A stretch of 58,582 nucleotides of DNA from Verrucomicrobiota bacterium (GTDB taxonomy: Bacteria > Verrucomicrobiota > Verrucomicrobiia > Limisphaerales > SIBE01). The notes below the pieces were generated by a model, which saw only the letters and a program-made list of their open reading frames with translations, made no database searches and was not told where the DNA came from. The stretch is from NCBI GenBank assembly GCA_016871515.1, contig VHDE01000022.1:1-58582 (forward strand), in the 5' to 3' direction. This document shows positions 46,389 through 53,787 of the stretch, one piece after another. The stretch's first letter is position 1; every line of letters begins with the position of its first letter. A program made the position numbers and the translations under genes.

Positions 46389-49300
46389 CTACGGGCTGGC
46401 TGCCGTTTTTTGGGAGAGCAGAAAGGCCAGCAAATCATTGAAGTCTTCCGCTGAAATCACATCCCCGAAATTGTCCGGCATCAGCGATGTCTCCGACTCG
46501 CGTTGTCCTTCGATGTTCTTCATTGGAACGGAGATTTCCTTGCCGGTTGAGTCGGCGAGCACAAGCACTTCACCTTCCTCGCGCCGGGGCAAACCGCTGA
46601 CAACATCGCCATCCTTCAACTTCACGATGTGAGAACGAAAGGCCCGGTCCACATTTCGATTTGGGTCCAGTATATCCTCGACGACGCGTTCCAACCCGCG
46701 TTGTCCAATGCCGTCGAGCTGCGGGCCGATCAAACTGCCCTGGCGATCGATTTGGTGGCATACCGCGCAATGCTGTTGAAAGAGTCGCTGTCCTTCCGCA
46801 AGCTTGCCGGCCGCTGATCCGTACCCCCTGCTCCGCTGCGCGACGAGGCGATCCCGTTGCAAATCCCCAGGCGCGAGTCCTTTCGTCAGCGCTTCCAGAC
46901 GTGATGCGCCGTCGCTGGGCCGGGCGGCAATCAAACGATCTTTGACCGTGCGGTCTTGCAGCAAGCTTGGAGCCGCGGCACGGCCAGTGACTGCCTGCAA
47001 CAAGGCATCCGATCCGGACGCACTTGCGGCCAAGGCTTGCGCCCACTTCAGTTGAACGCGGTGCGGCGCAGACTTCATGGCTTCGAGCACGTGAGCGCGC
47101 GCTGGAGGCAAATCCGTTTCGAGCAAGGCCAGCCCAATCCCTTCGCGCAGGCGCATGGGCAAAGCCGAATTCGTCAATGCCGCTGGCAACGCTTTGGCCG
47201 CAGTTTCGCGTTCGAGAGAAGCCAGACTCCGAGCCGCTGCCGCGCGAGCATCCGCGTCAAATTCCGAGCGCAAAGCAATTTGCTGGACTTGCGCCAGCAC
47301 TGGCAAACGCAGCCGCCCGGCCAACTCGGCCGCGGTTTGTTGACGGCGGGCAACATCACCGGGAGCAACCGACGGAAGCGAGATGACCGGTGGATCGAAT
47401 CGGCCGAACGCCAGCCACGCCCAGGCATCGGCCGCATCGCCATCCGTGACTTCAACATAACCTTGCTGTCCGGCGTGCGCTGCGAGGTCCCAAGTGATTT
47501 TTTGAGCCACGTCGTGGCGCGATGGGAAAGCCTCGGCGAGCACAACGTCGTTTTCGGCAGAGCGCAACCGAACCACATTTCGTTTATGGGGCGGCCGTTC
47601 GGGTTCACCTTGATGCCCGGCGAGGTAAAAGCTCAGTTGCGGGGGCAGCTTGAAGGGTTTTGATCGCAGCGTGCCGGTAAGCTGCTCGCCAAGCGGATGG
47701 CTCGACAACAAGCGCGCATTCTGGCCATCGGCACAACGGCCTTGTTGGAAGGCCCAAGGATTGCGCGGATCGTTCACACCTTCGAGGGGCGTATTCCACC
47801 AGGCCGCATCTGGCGTGGCGCCGAGCGAACTGCGGCAAATATCGGTTCCCCATCCGCGCAGGGTTTCACTGAGTTGAGTGCCGCCTTTCGAGACGCCTTG
47901 CTCAACGCTGGCGAACAAAGCGACTTGAAAATCGATATCTTCAGCGAATTTCTCCCGGACGAACGAAGCGATTGGGTCAAGCTCAGTCGGCGGTGCGTAC
48001 CGGGCCGCATGTTGAAGCGCCGCCGACAGCGTCGCACGGTCTTGGTTCAAACGCGACAAATGTCGAAGGAGAAACGTCCCCGCGGGCGGCGACTTGACCG
48101 CGACCGCCACATCAGCCAAAGCGCGGATTTCAGCCTCGGTCCATTGGGCCTCGAATACTTTGTCGAAGACACCGCGATGGTTGAGTTGGTCGCGGATCGC
48201 TTTGCGGACCACATAGAGCAGATGAGTGTCGTCGGCCGGAACACGCGCGCGCAATTCGAGTAACGCTCGCACAGGATCGGCGCTCAGGACATTGAACATC
48301 CCCCACCCTTCCGCAGCGCAGCGCTGAACCAAAGGATCGGAATCTTTCAGACCTTCCAGTGCAATCTGGTGCGCGGTTTGAATGAAATCCGTATGTTTCA
48401 TCAGTCCGGGCAGCGAATCGTGATAGATGATGTCAGCAGCAATGCGCGCCGCATGAACACGCACGAGCGAATCCTTCGACTTGGCTGCCGCGGCTAAGAA
48501 TCCGGGTGTGGAACTCGTCTCAACACTCGGCGGGCTTAATCGATGCAATAGCCAAAGGGCGTGAACGTGCTGGAAAGAATTGATCGGGCTGCGGAGTGCT
48601 TGCTGGAGAGCGCCGGTGTCGGCATTGCTTGCGCGATCGGTAATTTGATTCATGGCCAGCATTCGCCAGGTGAGGTTTGGATCTGCCAGTTCGCGAACCA
48701 GTTCGTCTCCGCTCGCTTTAGTAAGATCCAGCGTCCGCCGATGCATTTTCGGTTGGGCGCCATCTCCGCGATAAACCACGCGCCAAATCCTTCCGCGCTC
48801 CCGGTCGCGCCCCGGATGTCGCAGAGGAACTTCGTAATGCCCGATGATCTTGTTGTAGAAGTCTGCGATGTAAAAAGCGCCGTCGGGACCGAGCTGATTA
48901 TCGACCGGGCGAAACCACGGATCATCGCACTTTACGAAGTCGTCCAGCTCGACGGCCTTCGGTGATGAACCGTTAAAGATCAACCGGTCGCGATTCACGC
49001 GGCTCGTCATGACGTTGCCGACGAAAATGTTGCCGTGGAATTCCCGGGGCCAAAGGTTGTCGGCGTAATAAAGCATTCCATCGATAGCGGTCGAACCGTG
49101 GCTGTGTTCCATGAGCACGGGCGCGAAGCCGAGTCCATCATGCGGTTTGCCGAAGCTTGGATAATAACCGCCTGCGAGCAGTTGGTAAGTCGGAGCGCTG
49201 TGGCAATCGCTCGAATAAAGGTTGCCCGCCGGATCCCAAGCGAGCCCGTACGGATTCACTTGGCCCCAGGTGTGATGTTCGATGCGCGAGCCATCGAGGC

Positions 49301-50006
49301 GCATGCGATAGGTGTTGCCCGAGTTTAAGTCCACTTGATGGCCATCGCGACCCTTGACGTGTGAATCGTTGTTGAACCCGTGCGTCGCGTAGAGCCAGCC
49401 ATCAAAGCCGCGCCGAAACGACGCCTGATTTCCATGCGTGTCGCGCGTGTGATCGAATGGGCCAAACAAGACTTCGCGCTTGTCAGCTTTGCCGTCGCCA
49501 TCTGTATCTTCCATCAACCAAATGTTTGGGATGCTCCAGGCAACGCATTTCCAGGTGAACCGGCCGCTGCCGCCAGACGCAGGACTATAAAAGGGATAGA
49601 TGCCAATCGGAATGTTGAGGCCATCAGCGAAAATGGTTGCCTGGCGGGCACGGCCTGTTTCATCGAAATCTGAAAAAATGCGAATCGTGTCGCGAGCCGG
49701 TTGATCGAGCGGCGCAGCGAACGGATACTCACGCGACTCGGTGATCCAGAGACGGCCCAGCGCGTCAAAAGCCATGTTCATTGGCTTCCGCAAGTTTGGC
49801 TCCTCCGCCACCAATTGGATTTCAAAACCGGGGGGCAAACGGAACTTCTTCAACTGTTCAGTGGCAGGAAGCGGATCGGTGGGGCGCACACCTTCGGAAA
49901 ACGGGTCCGCGGAAATGGCGGTAAATTCACAGAGCAGCAAAGCAATGGCAATGATCCACGTCCAACGGAGAGCAAACGAGTCAGCGAAAATAGAAGTCAG
50001 TTTCAT
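46389..50006 (-). CDS. PVC-type membrane-bound dehydrogenase with HEAT repeats and cytochrome c
   Basis: 1205 aa. Signal/anchor segment at about 11-31 (ALRWTWIIAIALLLCEFTA), then the GDH-like propeller domain (GFEIQLVAEEPNLRKPMNMA, FDALGRLWITESREYPF, VNPYGLAWDPAGNLYSSDCH, PDGAFYIADFYNKIIGHYE), HEAT-like helical repeats (about 470-800), a beta-rich region and a C-terminal cytochrome c with CAVCH near 1080 and the axial Met in SLMPDNFG. Oxidises an unknown substrate and passes electrons to the c-type centre in the periplasm. Frame opens to 50342 through palindrome B4; ATG 50006 is preferred because of a perfect ribosome site. Confidence 0.93.
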   Translation of the reverse strand: MKLTSIFADSFALRWTWIIAIALLLCEFTAISADPFSEGVRPTDPLPATEQLKKFRLPPGFEIQLVAEEPNLRKPMNMAFDALGRLWITESREYPFAAPLDQPARDTIRIFSDFDETGRARQATIFADGLNIPIGIYPFYSPASGGSGRFTWKCVAWSIPNIWLMEDTDGDGKADKREVLFGPFDHTRDTHGNQASFRRGFDGWLYATHGFNNDSHVKGRDGHQVDLNSGNTYRMRLDGSRIEHHTWGQVNPYGLAWDPAGNLYSSDCHSAPTYQLLAGGYYPSFGKPHDGLGFAPVLMEHSHGSTAIDGMLYYADNLWPREFHGNIFVGNVMTSRVNRDRLIFNGSSPKAVELDDFVKCDDPWFRPVDNQLGPDGAFYIADFYNKIIGHYEVPLRHPGRDRERGRIWRVVYRGDGAQPKMHRRTLDLTKASGDELVRELADPNLTWRMLAMNQITDRASNADTGALQQALRSPINSFQHVHALWLLHRLSPPSVETSSTPGFLAAAAKSKDSLVRVHAARIAADIIYHDSLPGLMKHTDFIQTAHQIALEGLKDSDPLVQRCAAEGWGMFNVLSADPVRALLELRARVPADDTHLLYVVRKAIRDQLNHRGVFDKVFEAQWTEAEIRALADVAVAVKSPPAGTFLLRHLSRLNQDRATLSAALQHAARYAPPTELDPIASFVREKFAEDIDFQVALFASVEQGVSKGGTQLSETLRGWGTDICRSSLGATPDAAWWNTPLEGVNDPRNPWAFQQGRCADGQNARLLSSHPLGEQLTGTLRSKPFKLPPQLSFYLAGHQGEPERPPHKRNVVRLRSAENDVVLAEAFPSRHDVAQKITWDLAAHAGQQGYVEVTDGDAADAWAWLAFGRFDPPVISLPSVAPGDVARRQQTAAELAGRLRLPVLAQVQQIALRSEFDADARAAAARSLASLERETAAKALPAALTNSALPMRLREGIGLALLETDLPPARAHVLEAMKSAPHRVQLKWAQALAASASGSDALLQAVTGRAAAPSLLQDRTVKDRLIAARPSDGASRLEALTKGLAPGDLQRDRLVAQRSRGYGSAAGKLAEGQRLFQQHCAVCHQIDRQGSLIGPQLDGIGQRGLERVVEDILDPNRNVDRAFRSHIVKLKDGDVVSGLPRREEGEVLVLADSTGKEISVPMKNIEGQRESETSLMPDNFGDVISAEDFNDLLAFLLSQKTAASP

Positions 50007-50014
50007 GCGATGGA

Positions 50015-50020
50015 CCTCCT
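50015..50020 (-). promoter_or_regulatory. Ribosome binding site of PVC dehydrogenase
   Basis: AGGAGG on the minus strand ends 8 bases before ATG 50006. It decides the start against the 112-codon upstream extension that runs through repeat B4. Confidence 0.85.
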
Positions 50021-50068
50021 TATGCTCCAAAATCGCACCGCCCAAAAGAAAAACTTTAGCCACTTGCG

Positions 50069-50195
50069 GTAGCGGCGGGCATCCTGCCTGCCGCCCGGAG
50101 CAAGGCGTGGGAAGTCGGCATTGCGTTATAATCGCACGCGCGGTCCGCCGGGCAGGATGCCACAGCTCTACGGCAGGCCGGAGGCCCGCCGCTAC
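50069..50195. repeat. Palindromic repeat family B, copy B4
   Basis: Left arm GTAGCGGCGGGCATCCTGCC starts at 50069; the right arm ends GGAGGCCCGCCGCTAC at 50195. The arms belong to two different sub-variants (CATCCTGCC left, GGCCGGAGG right), so the stem is imperfect in the middle. It lies between the divergent dehydrogenase (minus) and the secreted-protein gene (plus). Confidence 0.85.
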
Positions 50196-50289
50196 GGCGC
50201 CACTTGCACCCGGTCGCAAACAAAATTGACCGGGAATCGCTCCTGCCGGATAATAAACCGAACTTTGATCCAATGGCGGAGAGCCTGAA

Positions 50290-51372
50290 ATGAAAAGAAC
50301 GCTCCTAAACCTTATCGCGATCGTGCTCTGTATGCCGCCCACGTGGGCCGCGCCTGGGAAAGCTGAAATGCGTTTGCATTGCCTTTCCCTGCGCTTTCAT
50401 CCGGGAACCACGACATCAGTTGGACTCAATTACAGCCTGGAGATAACAACAGATTCGCCCGCCGCATCCTCACTGAACGGCGAATTGGCGCCGCTGCCGC
50501 CGGGAGCACCAAGCACGCACGGTTGTTTTTATCGGCTCTCTGGCGATGTCTTCTTTGAGCCGGTTAACGGTTCGTTCTATTTGAATTTGCCCGAAGTCAA
50601 AGACGCCAATACGAATCTCATCGCGGATTTCTTCGAAGTGGACCAGGCCGTCAGCGCCACCACGACAACCGGCGCGTTCGAGGATTTGGATCGGACGGGC
50701 AAAGTAACAACCATCTGGAGTCGCGAAGCCAAGTCCAAGACCGGCACGTGCCGGTTAACCATGGATGCTTACGGGCTCACTTTCAACCTTGCTTACGAGA
50801 TATTGGAATTCGCCGGCACGCTGACTTACAGCACTGCCCAAACAAATGTCATCGGCTCGATCGTTCTGACCAACGCGCTGCGGAAGCTTTCCGGAAAAGT
50901 TGATCTGGCGAAGATCAATCCGAATCTGTTGGGCCTGCGCGCGGGAAGTTGGACGAATGAAACCGGCCAAACCTTGACTTACTTCAACTCGGAGGAACTG
51001 GATCGGTTCGGAAGCGACTACGTTGATTTCTTCGTTTTCAAGGACGGCGATCTCGCGACCGGCGTGGATGATTATGCGCTTTGGCTCTTGAGGATCAACG
51101 ACCCAAATGACGCCAACCGCAACGGCATCCCGGACCTGAGCGATGTCCCTGTGCCACGCGCTCCGCAATTGGCCGTGACACGGTCAAACCAGCAATTGCT
51201 CCTGAGTGTCAGCGGCGTGATCGGCAAGCGCCATGATATCGAACGCGTTTCAGCACTCGGCGGGACGAACTGGACGGTGGCAGTTTCATTGACGCTGACC
51301 AATGATCCACAAACCGTGGCGGTGCCAGTCCCCGCGAATGGCAACGCCTTTTGGCGGGTCAGAGCTCCGTGA
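50290..51372 (+). CDS. Secreted protein of unknown function
   Basis: 360 aa with a signal peptide (MKRTLLNLIAIVLCMPPTWA). Beta-rich body with GAFEDLDRTGKVTTIWSREA, TCRLTMDAYGLTFNLAYEIL and DPNDANRNGIPDLSDVPVPR (a Ca-binding-like Asp/Asn loop), and a C-terminal GTNWTVAVSLTLTNDPQTVA...NAFWRVRAP tail of the kind shared with other large secreted proteins here. GGAGA is 10 bases upstream of the ATG. It is divergent from the dehydrogenase across repeat B4. No enzyme family recognised. Confidence 0.75.
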   Translation: MKRTLLNLIAIVLCMPPTWAAPGKAEMRLHCLSLRFHPGTTTSVGLNYSLEITTDSPAASSLNGELAPLPPGAPSTHGCFYRLSGDVFFEPVNGSFYLNLPEVKDANTNLIADFFEVDQAVSATTTTGAFEDLDRTGKVTTIWSREAKSKTGTCRLTMDAYGLTFNLAYEILEFAGTLTYSTAQTNVIGSIVLTNALRKLSGKVDLAKINPNLLGLRAGSWTNETGQTLTYFNSEELDRFGSDYVDFFVFKDGDLATGVDDYALWLLRINDPNDANRNGIPDLSDVPVPRAPQLAVTRSNQQLLLSVSGVIGKRHDIERVSALGGTNWTVAVSLTLTNDPQTVAVPVPANGNAFWRVRAP

Positions 51373-51410
51373 CGGCCGGTGGCTCGATATCTTACAACAA
51401 CTGTTAAAGT

Positions 51411-51511
51411 GTAACAGCCGAGGTAACGAGGCTCATATCTGATCTGGAAAGTGGGTCGTAATCTCGGCAACACAACTAACGAATTCAGAGCCTCGTTACC
51501 TCGGCTACTAC
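51411..51511. repeat. Palindromic repeat family C, copy C2
   Basis: Arms 51411-51434 and 51488-51511 contain GCCGAGGTAACGAGGCTC and GAGCCTCGTTACCTCGGC. Compared with C1, the stem has A for G on the left and T for C on the right, preserving pairing. It lies between the secreted protein and the hydrolase genes. Confidence 0.85.
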
Positions 51512-51554
51512 AACGCGGTTCAGTTCTCAACCACACTGAGAATGATTTAGCCTT

Positions 51555-52880
51555 ATGAAACATCGATCCTCAAAGTCCACAAACTCTCCGGTATCGGCAA
51601 AGAGTCGTACAAACCGCCGCGATTTCCTGCACTGGATCACCGCGAGCGTTTGTTCGACCGCTTTGCTGGAAAATCCTCTGTCAACAAACGTCGTCGCGCA
51701 GTCGACCGCCGCTCCCGCGAACGCAAGCCCAGCAAGCCCGCCGAAAACCGACTCTGATGTCGGTTCGCTTTTTCCATTTATTCAAAGCCGGGCGGTGAAG
51801 TCGGAGTTCCCGCTCTCATTTCTTAACCCGCAGTTTAAGTCGGTCAAAGCGTGGAAACGCAAAGCGCGCGGCAAACTGCTCGAACTCCTGCATTACGCGC
51901 CCGCTCCGTGTGAACCGCGTCCGCAAGTTGTCGAAAAGGTCGATAAAGGCGAGTACATCCAGGAGAAAATTCACTTCAACACGACTCCCGATTTGCGCGC
52001 GCCGGCTTACGTTCTCATTCCAAAGAACGCCAGACGGCCTGCGCCAGGCATCGTCGCGTTGCACGATCACGGCGGGTTCTATTTCTGGGGCAAAGAAAAA
52101 ATCGTCGAATCCACGGATGAACATCCCGTCCTGACCGACTTCAAGAAAACTTGCTACGGCGGCGCCAGCATCGCATCGGCGCTCGCCCGGCAAGGTTATG
52201 TCGTATTGGTCATCGACATGTTCTATTGGGGCGAACGGCGCATGATATTGGACGCTGACCCAGCGGATTGGCGCGAACGCCCGCGCGACATTACTCGGGA
52301 ACGCATCGCCGCGTTCAACCAACGATCCAGCCAAAGCGAACAACTCGTCGGACGCACCATTTACTCCGCGGGCTTTACTTGGTCGGGCGTCATCTTCTGG
52401 GATGATGCGCGCTCGGTCGATTACCTCTGCACGCGTCCCGAGGTGGATAAGAATCGCATCGGTTGTGTCGGACTGTCCGTCGGCGGATTGCGCTCGTGCC
52501 ATCTTGCGGCATTGGACGATCGCATCAAAGCGGCGGTTGTCGTGGGTTGGATGGCTTCGTTCCCGACGCAACTCCAGCGCCATATTCGCAGCACGATCGG
52601 TCATACGAAACTTGTGCCGGGCTTGTCCCGCTATTTGGATTATCCCGATGTGGCCTCGCTGGCCATGCCTTCCGCGCTCCTGGTGATCAACGGCAGCCGA
52701 GATGGACTATTCAACCTGAAGGGTGTGCACGCTTCATTCGACAAACTGACGGCTTGTTACAAGAAAGCCGGAATACCCAACAAATTCCGCGGCCGGCTTT
52801 ACAACACACCGCACGAGTTCAATCTCGAAATGCAAGCCGAAGCTTGGCAGTGGCTGAAGGATCACCTGGCTGCGGCGTGA
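51555..52880 (+). CDS. Tat-exported alpha/beta hydrolase (dienelactone hydrolase / acetyl-xylan esterase-like)
   Basis: 441 aa. Twin-arginine motif NRRDFLHWITA, then AYVLIPKNARRPAPGIVALH and DHGGFYFWGKE, the nucleophile elbow GCVGLSVGGLRS, an acidic residue in LLVINGSRDGLFN and the catalytic His in NTPHEFNLEM: a full catalytic triad in family order. Likely a periplasmic esterase acting on acylated sugars or lipids. Its TGA overlaps the GTG of a downstream antitoxin remnant. Confidence 0.9.
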   Translation: MKHRSSKSTNSPVSAKSRTNRRDFLHWITASVCSTALLENPLSTNVVAQSTAAPANASPASPPKTDSDVGSLFPFIQSRAVKSEFPLSFLNPQFKSVKAWKRKARGKLLELLHYAPAPCEPRPQVVEKVDKGEYIQEKIHFNTTPDLRAPAYVLIPKNARRPAPGIVALHDHGGFYFWGKEKIVESTDEHPVLTDFKKTCYGGASIASALARQGYVVLVIDMFYWGERRMILDADPADWRERPRDITRERIAAFNQRSSQSEQLVGRTIYSAGFTWSGVIFWDDARSVDYLCTRPEVDKNRIGCVGLSVGGLRSCHLAALDDRIKAAVVVGWMASFPTQLQRHIRSTIGHTKLVPGLSRYLDYPDVASLAMPSALLVINGSRDGLFNLKGVHASFDKLTACYKKAGIPNKFRGRLYNTPHEFNLEMQAEAWQWLKDHLAAA

Positions 52881-52942
52881 CCATACCTTACACGCTGGAG
52901 GATTTGGAACACGACGTCGCTTATGCCAGCGGTCGTCGTTGA
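52877..52942 (+). pseudogene. UPF0175-type antitoxin C-terminal remnant
   Basis: 21 codons from GTG 52877 read VTIPYTLEDLEHDVAYASGRR, resembling the end of UPF0175 antitoxins (GxPYTxEDLExDV). The N-terminal part is replaced by the end of the hydrolase gene. It overlaps the downstream DUF3368 remnant by 20 bp, as intact UPF0175/DUF3368 pairs do. Confidence 0.45.
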
Positions 52943-53102
52943 TTCCTCCGTCCTCATCACGCTGGCCGCGGGCGAGCAATTGCATCTCCTGCGCGAACTT
53001 TACACGACGATCTACGTGCCGCCGGAAGTGTGGAACGCATGCTCATTCTGGTCGGACCAGACCAATTTGTTTGCCGATAGGCTCTTGGATCAAGAATCAT
53101 AG
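52923..53102 (+). pseudogene. Truncated DUF3368 PIN-domain toxin
   Basis: ATG 52923: MPAVVVDSSVLITLAAGEQL then HLLRELYTTIYVPPEVWNA, the N-terminal third of a DUF3368 PIN-domain protein including the first catalytic Asp (VVDSS). After VWNA (about 53040) the frame continues into unrelated sequence and stops at 53102. The remaining acidic residues of the PIN active site are missing, so it is presumably inactive. Downstream to 53202 no other feature is seen. Confidence 0.65.
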
Positions 53103-53202
53103 TTAAAATCGGCGTATGGGCGCGTTTTGATCCGCGAAAAACGAGCCATACTCTTCCCGCAAAGCCCATGTCCCCAGTGCACCCGGTTAGCGGTTTTTCC
53201 AA

Positions 53203-53430
53203 TTGTCAACACGTGCTCACAATTGGGTTGGGGCACCATTCTCGCAAGACCCGGAAGTGATGAGTGGGGCTTTGGTTTTCAAAGGAACCCGAGTCCCTGC
53301 GCAAACGTTCTTCGATCATCTCGATCATGGCGGCACGCTGGAACAGTTCCTCGAATGGTATGAGGGCATCGCTCGCGAGCAATTGGAAGCCGCTGGGGAA
53401 ATCCGCGCCACGCCTGCCTCGCGCCATTGA
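53203..53430 (+). CDS. DUF433 antitoxin candidate, possibly N-terminally damaged
   Basis: The core EVMSGALVFKGTRVPAQTFF, DHLDHGGTLEQFLEWYEGI and AREQLEAAGE is a DUF433 domain. The frame starts at TTG 53203, and an internal ATG at 53260 would remove the first 19 residues; the N-terminal MSTRAHNWVGAPFSQ is not typical. It overlaps the next gene by 4 bp. Unlike the 34980 homologue it sits beside a broken toxin. Confidence 0.65.
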   Translation: MSTRAHNWVGAPFSQDPEVMSGALVFKGTRVPAQTFFDHLDHGGTLEQFLEWYEGIAREQLEAAGEIRATPASRH

Positions 53431-53615
53431 AAATCCTTTTTGATCAAGGCGTGCCCAAACCGTTGCGCTTCCATCTTGAGGAATGTCCGCGCTCCATCGC
53501 AGATTTCATGGCCGCAATGCGCGAAAATGCGTGTCGCAGGATAGGCGTCCCGCCTGTCCAGCATTTGCGCACACCAAGAGCAGGACAGGCGGGACGCACT
53601 GTCCTGCCAGGCTAA
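53427..53615 (+). pseudogene. Truncated DUF5615 toxin ending in repeat A5
   Basis: TTG 53427 gives MKILFDQGVPKPLRFHLE, the first 18 residues of a DUF5615 protein (compare the intact one at 34647-34979). From about 53482 the frame is unrelated and passes straight through palindrome A5 to 53615 (its peptide RIGVPPVQHL also appears in the false PrmC extension). The toxin's core is missing. The flanks of the repeat, each with TGCGCGAAAATG, may be the boundary of the lost segment. Confidence 0.65.
53539..53604. repeat. Palindromic repeat family A, copy A5
   Basis: Arms 53539-53559 (GGATAGGCGTCCCGCCTGTC plus C) and 53583-53604, with the loop AGCATTTGCGCACACC also seen in A2. TGCGCGAAAATG flanks both sides (about 53518 and 53622), as if the element or a larger unit is bordered by a direct repeat. 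It lies within the truncated DUF5615 frame. The remaining gap to 53787 shows no gene. Confidence 0.85.
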
Positions 53616-53787
53616 TCGGCAGTGCGCGAAAATGGGTTGCGGGATGACCGTATCGAAAGCATTTTTCGAAAACTTCTGTTTGAAAACCCGCACGTGCTCT
53701 GAAAAGCTCTGGCCGTGCGTGTGAGCCCCGAAAAATCGATTGTTTCGGACGATTCTTAGGCGTAACGAGCCTAAACCGGAAACCTGC

